Source: Bosea beijingensis
GTDB lineage: Bacteria > Pseudomonadota > Alphaproteobacteria > Rhizobiales > Beijerinckiaceae
Direction: 5' to 3'
DNA: 64,000 nt
Assembly: GCF_030758975.1 (NCBI RefSeq)
Contig: NZ_CP132359.1
Span: 1,070,811 to 1,134,810, forward strand
Position numbers and translations under genes: made by a program. Each line of letters begins with the position of its first letter. Within the stretch, counting starts at the first letter, position 1. Positions 58,611-64,000 of this stretch are shown piece by piece. The notes under the pieces were generated by a model. It was not told the DNA's origin. It worked only from the letters and a program-made list of their open reading frames with translations, and searched no databases.

Positions 58611-60356
58611 TCACCGGTCGAAACCACCGCATTCATGCTTCCAGACTCCGGCCGGATCGGTTGATAGCTCCGAGGCAGCCGCCAGCAGGCGCGATGCTTC
58701 GGTAAGGCTGTAGGTCAGCCGATTCAGCGCACGCACCGCATCGACTTCCGCAAATCGGGCCTCGTCGCCAGCCGTGCTGGAAGCCAGTCGCCGGAGCGGA
58801 TCGAGAACCGGCCAAGACGTCAGCGAAAGCGCGGGATCGTGCACGAAGCGATCCCCCCGAGTGTAATCGAGCGGGACAAGGATGCGGCTCAGCCGCATGA
58901 CCGCGCGATCATGCGCCGAAGCGTCGAACACCGTGGCATCGACGGCCGCGAGATCCAGGGCAAGAGCTCTTGCATCGCCGACGGCCTTACGGACGTGCGG
59001 CGGAATATCAGTGCGATTCCCGAGCCGATCCAGTTCGCCGGCGAGATCGGCAAGTTGGTTAGCGTAGTCGATCGGCAGCCGCTCCCGCGTCAGAAGTTCC
59101 AGTACGACGCGCAGCACGATCCGCGCGTCCCGCACCAGCAGATCAGGATCGATCTTGTCGATCAGATCGTGCTCGGTATGCCACCACCAACCGAGATCAT
59201 TGCGCATCTTCAGCGCGCTCGGCTCCTGCAGACTGAGGCTCCCGAAAACGGAGGGAATGCCGATCCCTGGGAAGGAATCGTCGGCCGACCGCGCTTTGCG
59301 GCGTCCGGCCAGCTTCTGCCCGGTTTCCTCCGCGATCGCGGCCTCTGCGATGCCAAAAAGGCCTCCGGCCGCTCCGGTCCGGGTCAGATCGTTCGCTCCG
59401 ATTCCTCCGGGGCTGTCGAGATTCACATGGGCCACACAGCGCGCGTCGAGATCCGCCCAATGATTGTCCGCATACCAGGCCGATCCGGAATAGCGCCCCT
59501 GGGAATGCCCGGACCAAAAGCAGATGCGGATGCCCCGGCGCCAGGCCTTGCGGTGCTCCAGGCACAGACGGACCACTTCCAGCATCGCGACATTCGCGGA
59601 GCCGTTATCCATCACGCCGTGAAACCAGGTATCGACATGGCAGGAGAGCAGGACGAAAGGCCCTTGCGGGTCCTCGGCCAGCGGCAGATCGCCGACGAGA
59701 AGCGGCGTCTTGCGCCATCCTGTATCGACTTCCGCGTGAAGCGTGACCTCCAATGCGGCATCCCGCAATGCCTTCCGCAAGGCCTCGCCATCCGCATGTC
59801 CGATCGTCAGCACGACGACTTTCGGCAGGGCTGAACGCGTATCGACCGACGGACTGCCCCAGATCGGCGAGATGCACATCTCATGCAGCAGATGGTGAGG
59901 GCTGATCTGCACCACGCCCGCCGCACCGGCCTGCGAAGCCAGCAAGGCTATCCCGGGCCCCGCTATGCCATCGACCAGAACGATCCGCCCGCGGACATCC
60001 TGTTCGGAAAAGGCCGCATGAGAGCCGTCGCCGAGATCGACGAGCGGCCCGGTCAGCCCGCCGGCTGGCGAAGGAAGCGACATCGAATGCGTGATCGCCT
60101 CGACCGTTCGCCCCTCAACGACGAGCCGGGCCGGCCCGGGAATGCTGATATAGGCGTCATGCTGGATAAGGTCTGTCCACAGGCCGAGCTCGTCGAGCTG
60201 CTCCTTTATCCAGGAAAAGCTGGCGGCCTCCCCAGCTGTTCCGGCCAGCTTCGACCACTGCGCCAGGGTTTCGAGCCCGGACATCATGCGGGCAGCGGAC
60301 ACTCCGTCGACCGGCACCGGCTCCACGCCGCCTCGGGCTTGCATTGCTATGGCCAT
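58611..60356 (-). CDS. M28-family peptidase-like protein with PA domain
   Basis: 581 aa. N-terminal helical part, then a PA insert (about 105-185: GPLVDLGDGSHAAFSEQDVR, GAAGVVQISPHHLLHEM), then the M28 catalytic core. Metal ligands visible: His240 and Asp242 in SCHVDTWFHG, Asp250 in VMDNGSAN, and later HTEHDLIDKID. The usual catalytic Glu-Glu pair is not seen: at the expected place (about 280-295) the sequence is WSGHSQGRYSGSAWYA. So activity may differ from classic aminopeptidases. No signal peptide. The C-terminal ~170 residues are helical and unrecognised. Confidence 0.8.
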   Translation of the reverse strand: MAIAMQARGGVEPVPVDGVSAARMMSGLETLAQWSKLAGTAGEAASFSWIKEQLDELGLWTDLIQHDAYISIPGPARLVVEGRTVEAITHSMSLPSPAGGLTGPLVDLGDGSHAAFSEQDVRGRIVLVDGIAGPGIALLASQAGAAGVVQISPHHLLHEMCISPIWGSPSVDTRSALPKVVVLTIGHADGEALRKALRDAALEVTLHAEVDTGWRKTPLLVGDLPLAEDPQGPFVLLSCHVDTWFHGVMDNGSANVAMLEVVRLCLEHRKAWRRGIRICFWSGHSQGRYSGSAWYADNHWADLDARCVAHVNLDSPGGIGANDLTRTGAAGGLFGIAEAAIAEETGQKLAGRRKARSADDSFPGIGIPSVFGSLSLQEPSALKMRNDLGWWWHTEHDLIDKIDPDLLVRDARIVLRVVLELLTRERLPIDYANQLADLAGELDRLGNRTDIPPHVRKAVGDARALALDLAAVDATVFDASAHDRAVMRLSRILVPLDYTRGDRFVHDPALSLTSWPVLDPLRRLASSTAGDEARFAEVDAVRALNRLTYSLTEASRLLAAASELSTDPAGVWKHECGGFDR

Positions 60357-60405
60357 GGCGTTGGCATCCTCGTCTCTTGCTTCTGCGTGAAAGGAGCCGG
60401 CGCGT

Positions 60406-61194
60406 TCAGCCGACGCTTCGAGAAGCCGCGAGCAGGGCCGAAAGCTCTCGGGCCGCGCTACGAACGGTATCGATCAAAGTGGGAAGGATATTCTCGCTCA
60501 CGCGGCCGGTCGGCGCACCGATATGGATAGTCGCGATGATTTTGCCGTTGGGGCCCATCACCGGCGCGGAGATCGAGATCAGGTCGGGACTCACCTCGCC
60601 ATGGCTGACATAGAAGCCCTGATCGCGAACCCGCACGAGCACCTGACGAAGCCGATCGGGATCGACGCAGGTCCGCTCGGTAAACGCCTTCAGCGGCTCG
60701 CCGAGCAGCGCCTCGCGAAAGGCCTCGTCCTGAAAAGCGAGCAGGACGACGCCAGAGCCGGCATGCATGGGCCTGCTTCCGCCGATGCCCGACAGCACCT
60801 TCACCGCTCGTTCCGGTTCCCACCCCGCTACGCACAGGCTGTTGCGACCATCGCGAACGCGTAGCTGCACCGTCTCGCCCGTGCCGCTTCCGAGCTTCGC
60901 GATGATCGGCCCGGCGATCCTTGCGATATCGATCTGCCGCTCCGCCGCGTTGCCGATCGCCAGCGCGGCCACCCCCAGCCGATACGTGCGCCGTTCCGGC
61001 GTCGAGCTGACGAAATTGCTGGCCTCGAGGCTGCACAGCAACCGGTACACCCTCGCCTTGCTCTGCCCCGAACGCCGCGTGATCTCGGAAAGACCGAGAT
61101 CGGGCGTTTCCGAGATGAGCTGCAGAACGCGGAGCGCCGCGTCGACGGCATCGACGCGATACTTCTCGATCTCCTTGGGCGGGGACGCACTCAT
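60406..61194 (-). CDS. IclR-family transcriptional regulator
   Basis: 262 aa from ATG 61194, preceded by AGGAAGG eight bases upstream; a GTG at 61218 is possible. Winged helix about residues 12-75 (VDAVDAALRVLQLISETPDL, LSEITRRSGQSKARVYRLLC, RRTYRLGVAALAIGNAAERQ). The ligand domain (GETVQLRVRDG, GSRPMHAGSGVVLLAF, GFYVSHGEVSPDLISISAPV) is complete. Divergent from the NodB-like gene at 61338, with operator-like repeats between. It likely controls the peptide/amide locus on both sides. Confidence 0.92.
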   Translation of the reverse strand: MSASPPKEIEKYRVDAVDAALRVLQLISETPDLGLSEITRRSGQSKARVYRLLCSLEASNFVSSTPERRTYRLGVAALAIGNAAERQIDIARIAGPIIAKLGSGTGETVQLRVRDGRNSLCVAGWEPERAVKVLSGIGGSRPMHAGSGVVLLAFQDEAFREALLGEPLKAFTERTCVDPDRLRQVLVRVRDQGFYVSHGEVSPDLISISAPVMGPNGKIIATIHIGAPTGRVSENILPTLIDTVRSAARELSALLAASRSVG

Positions 61195-61272
61195 CTGCCG
61201 AGCCTTCCTTCTGCTCACCCCCGGTTGCCTGGGGTCGTCTCCTTGTGAAGTTGGCCATTAGCACATTGCAAA

Positions 61273-61300
61273 TCGGTTCGCTAGATGAACCATCGGTTCA
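61273..61300. promoter_or_regulatory. candidate IclR operator with alternating inverted repeats
   Basis: GGTTC (61275-61279), GAACC (61287-61291) and GGTTC (61295-61299) form two overlapping dyads: GGTTC-N7-GAACC and GAACC-ATC-GGTTC. The flanks also repeat (ATCGGTTCG and ATCGGTTCA). It lies 78 bp from the IclR start and 37 bp from the NodB-like start, in an AT-rich stretch. Arrangement fits an IclR dimer-of-dimers site. Confidence 0.55.
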
Positions 61301-61337
61301 ATAATTTGACATCGTCGCGACTCCGCCGCAAGCTCTC

Positions 61338-62231
61338 GTGAAATCGACCTTTGGCAGCGCCCCCGACATGGGCCGCGTCATCGAGATCGCAGGGAACGAA
61401 CAGCCGATGGTTTCAGACGCGAAAGACCGCCTTGGCCGGATTCGCTGGCCCGATGACGCCAGAGCCGTCGTCTGCGTCACGATCCATATCGATGGCCCGG
61501 CCGTCGAAGCGGGCCGCGGGCAGAACGCGCTGGGCATCCATAGCCGCGGCAGTTACGCGCTGCGGCGCGGCATCCGGCGCTATCTCGACATGCTGGAACG
61601 CCATGGCGCGAAGGCAACGTTCTTTTGCTGTGGCTACGATGCCGAGCATTGGCCGGAGCCATTTCGGGAAATCCACGAGGCCGGGCACGAGATCGCCGCC
61701 CATGGCTACCAGCACGAGGGTTTCGACCTCGGCGAGAGAGAGCCGGAACTGCTCGAAAAGACGCACCGGATCCTTGAAGGCTTCGGCCAGATACCGGTGG
61801 GCTGGTGCTCGCCATCGGGGCGCAAGAGCCGGCTGACGCTGCCAACGCTGCGCCGCCTCGGCTATATCTACGACGCAAGCGAGAAGGACGAGGACATCCC
61901 CTACCTGCTGGAGGATGGCTTCATGATCCTGCCCAACAACACCGTCTCGCTCGACGATTTCCCGATGTATTTCACGGGCGGCGCCTCGGCTGCGGAGGTC
62001 GAGCGCAACTTCGTGCAGGAGTTCGACGCCGCGCTCGATCGCGACGGCTATGTCCACCTGACCGTGCATCCCCGGGCAGGCGGCGGCTCCGGCACCCCGG
62101 CGCGGGCGGCGGCGGTCAACCGCTTCCTGGCCCACGCGAAGGCGACGCCTGGCACCCGCTTCATGACCTGCCGCGAACTCGCGGAATATTGCCTGAGAGA
62201 ACCTTCCCGCTGGCAGGAGACGCGGGCATGA
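61338..62231 (+). CDS. NodB-fold polysaccharide deacetylase/PuuE-like hydrolase, first copy
   Basis: 297 aa from a GTG at 61338; ATGs at 61368 and 61407 are possible starts. NodB-domain features: VVCVTIHIDGPAV (Asp52 where the family usually has D-D), FFCCGYDAEHWPEPFREIHEAGHEIAAHG, with the metal-binding His pair His122 and His126 in HGYQH, then WCSPSGRKSRLTLPTLRRLG and LTVHPRAGGG. The branch including PuuE allantoinase and cyclic-imide hydrolases looks like this; a sugar deacetylase would be exported, but there is no signal peptide here. Likely hydrolyses an amide or cyclic imide. Confidence 0.82.
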   Translation: MKSTFGSAPDMGRVIEIAGNEQPMVSDAKDRLGRIRWPDDARAVVCVTIHIDGPAVEAGRGQNALGIHSRGSYALRRGIRRYLDMLERHGAKATFFCCGYDAEHWPEPFREIHEAGHEIAAHGYQHEGFDLGEREPELLEKTHRILEGFGQIPVGWCSPSGRKSRLTLPTLRRLGYIYDASEKDEDIPYLLEDGFMILPNNTVSLDDFPMYFTGGASAAEVERNFVQEFDAALDRDGYVHLTVHPRAGGGSGTPARAAAVNRFLAHAKATPGTRFMTCRELAEYCLREPSRWQETRA

Positions 62232-63025
62232 CCGGCTCCCTGCTCATCACCGTGAACGTTCACGGCGTCGGCCCGGAGGCCGCAAGCACCCCGGAAGCCG
62301 AGCTGTTCGGTCGCGATGCCCATGGCCGCTACACCTATCGCATCGGCCTGGTCCGCCTGCTCGACACGCTGCGCGAAGGCGGGCTTCCCGCGACCTTCTT
62401 CTGGCCTGCGACAGAAGCTGAAAAGCTGCCTCACCTGATCGAGCGCTGCCTGCGCGACGGCCACGAGATCGCCAGTCACGGCCGCGCCTTCGAAGACCAT
62501 TCGGCCTTGGATCGCGAGGCGGAAACCGCAGCCATCGGTGAAGCGCATGAAACGCTGCTTCGCCTGAGCGGAGCATCACCGCGCGGCTTCCGTTCGCCGA
62601 CCGGTACCCTGTCGCCCCATACGATCCCGATCCTCCAGAGCCTCGGTTATCTCTACGATTCCAGCTTCCTAGACGATGATTGCCCCTATGGATTGGGCGA
62701 GCATGGCGGCGATCGGATGGTCGAGTTGCCGATCTCGGAGGGGCTGACCGACGCCACGCATTTCCGCCGGCGCGTCACGCAGGACCGCGCCGAGGAACTG
62801 ATGCGCGAGGAGCTGTCAGCCTTGCTCGCCGTCGATGGCTACGCCTGCCTCACGTTCCACCCGCGCGCCGATATCGGCGTCGGCCGCGCAGCGCGCCTGC
62901 CCATGATCCGGCGCCTTGTCGGGCTGGCCGAGGCACGGGGTGCCCGGCCTCTGCTCTGCACCGAACTGGCGCAGCGATTCCGCACAACCGGCATCGCGCC
63001 GACATCTGACACGACCGGAGATTGA
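62228..63025 (+). CDS. NodB-fold hydrolase, second copy with altered motifs
   Basis: 265 aa from ATG 62228 overlapping the previous stop (ATGA). Same fold and order as its neighbour: LLITVNVHGVG, LPATFFWPATEAEKLPHLIE, DGHEIASHGRAFEDH, FRSPTGTLSPHTIPILQSLG, LTFHPRADIGVG. The first motif has VNVHG (His12 where Asp is expected) and the His pair is spaced H-x6-H (His84, His91) rather than H-x3-H. It may be a noncatalytic partner or have a shifted metal site. The pair probably arose by tandem duplication. Confidence 0.82.
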   Translation: MTGSLLITVNVHGVGPEAASTPEAELFGRDAHGRYTYRIGLVRLLDTLREGGLPATFFWPATEAEKLPHLIERCLRDGHEIASHGRAFEDHSALDREAETAAIGEAHETLLRLSGASPRGFRSPTGTLSPHTIPILQSLGYLYDSSFLDDDCPYGLGEHGGDRMVELPISEGLTDATHFRRRVTQDRAEELMREELSALLAVDGYACLTFHPRADIGVGRAARLPMIRRLVGLAEARGARPLLCTELAQRFRTTGIAPTSDTTGD

Positions 63026-63026
63026 G

Positions 63027-64000
63027 ATGCGTGCTTTCGCTGCCCTCGCCCTCGGACTGGCCGCCTTCGCGGCGGCTGGAGGTTCCGCCTCTGCCCAGAC
63101 GCTGCGGACGATGCTCACGTCCGATATCCGGGGGGTGATGCCCGGTCGCAGCCCCGACACCGCAACGGGCAGCGTTCTCCAGAACATCTACGAGGGCTTG
63201 GTCGCTTGGCGCGCCGATGGCAGCGTCGCCCCGATGCTGGCCGAGAAGATCGATATCTCCGCCGACGGCAAGACCTATGTCTTTACCCTCCGCGACGGCA
63301 TCAAGTTTCACAACGGCGCGCCTCTGACGGCGAAGGAAGTCGTCTGGACCTGGGAGCGCTTCCTCGACCCCAAATCCGCCTGGCCGTGCCGCGGCGCCTT
63401 CAACGGGACGAACGCAACGAAAATCGAAACGGTCAAGGCGCTAGACGAACGCCGTGTGGAGTTCCAGCTCGCCGAGCGCAGCGGCTCATTCCTCAGCGCC
63501 ATGGCACGCGGCGATTGCGATTCCGCCGGCATCGCCCATCCAGATGCGGTCGATGCCAACGGCAACTGGGTGACGGCAATCGGCACCGGTCCCTTCAAGC
63601 TGGCCGAGTGGCGCAAGGGCCAGTTCATCGAGCTTGCGAAATTCGCCGATTACAAGCCGCGGACGGAGCCGTCAGACGGCCTTTCTGGCGCGAAGGAAGC
63701 GAAGGTCGACAAGGTCAGGATCGATCTCGTACCGGACGCGCAGGTCGCGAAGTTGGGCATCCTGCAGGGCAAGCTCGATCTCTGGGCCGATGTCGATGCG
63801 GCCTCGATCAAGGATTTCGCCAACGACAAGAACGTCACGGTCGTCACCACGCCGGTCGCCGGCATCTACACGATCCCGCTGCAATCCCGCGATCCGGTTT
63901 TGGCCGATCCGCGGATTCGTCAGGCGATCAGTCACGCGGTCGATCGCGCGAGCCTTGCCAAGGCGGTGCTGGACGATGCGAGCATCGCTTCGCCCTCGCT
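63027..64000 (+). CDS. ABC transporter substrate-binding protein, peptide family 5 (3' end outside window)
   Basis: At least 324 codons, open to the window end; start ATG 63027, one base after the previous stop. Signal peptide AFAALALGLAAFAAAGGSAS ends near ASAQT. DppA/OppA pattern: VLQNIYEGLVAWRADGSVAP, SADGKTYVFTLRDGIKFHNG, APLTAKEVVWTWERFLDP, GTGPFKLAEWRKGQ, DPRIRQAISHAVDR. Permease and ATPase genes are expected just beyond the window. It likely imports the oligopeptide or amide processed by the hydrolases of this locus. Confidence 0.88.
   Translation, partial: MRAFAALALGLAAFAAAGGSASAQTLRTMLTSDIRGVMPGRSPDTATGSVLQNIYEGLVAWRADGSVAPMLAEKIDISADGKTYVFTLRDGIKFHNGAPLTAKEVVWTWERFLDPKSAWPCRGAFNGTNATKIETVKALDERRVEFQLAERSGSFLSAMARGDCDSAGIAHPDAVDANGNWVTAIGTGPFKLAEWRKGQFIELAKFADYKPRTEPSDGLSGAKEAKVDKVRIDLVPDAQVAKLGILQGKLDLWADVDAASIKDFANDKNVTVVTTPVAGIYTIPLQSRDPVLADPRIRQAISHAVDRASLAKAVLDDASIASPS

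Noticed and set aside
1..64000. CRISPR arrays, rRNA, tRNA, replication origins and intact insertion sequences
   Set aside because: No regularly spaced repeats, no cloverleaf or rRNA-like stretches, no transposase frames and no dnaA-box or parS clusters were seen by reading both strands.

Overview
The window is high-GC DNA, densely packed, with many ATGA/GTGA start-stop overlaps, a strong bias to transport and catabolic genes, and alphaproteobacterial families (OpgC, NrsF with an ECF sigma factor, a DUF982-like protein, GcvA-type LysR regulators). It fits a soil or rhizosphere Hyphomicrobiales chromosome, with Bosea or a close relative as a guess that cannot be proven here. There is no rRNA, tRNA, CRISPR array or intact mobile element.

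Layout. 1-6369 (+): the end of a GntR/FCD regulator, an alpha/beta hydrolase, a sugar ABC importer without its ATPase, a xylose-isomerase-like TIM barrel protein and a Gfo/Idh/MocA dehydrogenase: a carbohydrate or polyol catabolic operon. 6576-12627 (-): two FAD oxidoreductases and a complete polar amino-acid-type ABC importer, facing an IclR regulator (12924-13703) across a twin operator. 13926-24565: a LysR regulator divergent from a nine-gene operon with LeuC/LeuD-like hydratase subunits, an ICL/PEP-mutase-fold enzyme, a ThDP enzyme, an aldehyde dehydrogenase and an SsuABC-type importer. This reads as a hydratase-lyase-decarboxylase-dehydrogenase route for an imported organic acid, not leucine synthesis. 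25133-29608 (-): a type I secretion ABC/HlyD pair between two unrecognised proteins with similar C-terminal tails, which are the candidate passengers.

29953-37341 holds a truncated LysR gene, a LacI regulator with a divergent sugar ABC importer, a class V PLP enzyme, and two broken genes (PfpI and GlxA/AraC type) fused head to head. 37563-40940 encodes a dipeptide-type binding protein and permeases without ATPases. 41003-47423 encodes a GltIJKL-type importer, a second class V PLP enzyme, an Asp/Glu racemase-family protein and a divergent MocR-type regulator: probably amino acid, possibly D-amino acid, use. 47424-48531 is decayed DNA with repeats and a frameshifted integrase remnant. 48532-49833 is an ECF sigma factor with an NrsF-like anti-sigma factor. 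49976-56237 carries a secreted esterase, a second ThDP enzyme coupled to OpgC, a TTC38-like TPR protein, a small membrane protein and a YHS protein. 56707-64000 is a peptide or amide locus: gamma-glutamyltransferase, M28 peptidase-like protein and IclR regulator on the minus strand; two tandem NodB-fold proteins and a peptide-binding protein, cut by the window end, on the plus strand.

A short intergenic repeat recurs at least eight times, often beside truncated genes. All function calls come from reading translated sequence; no database search was run.
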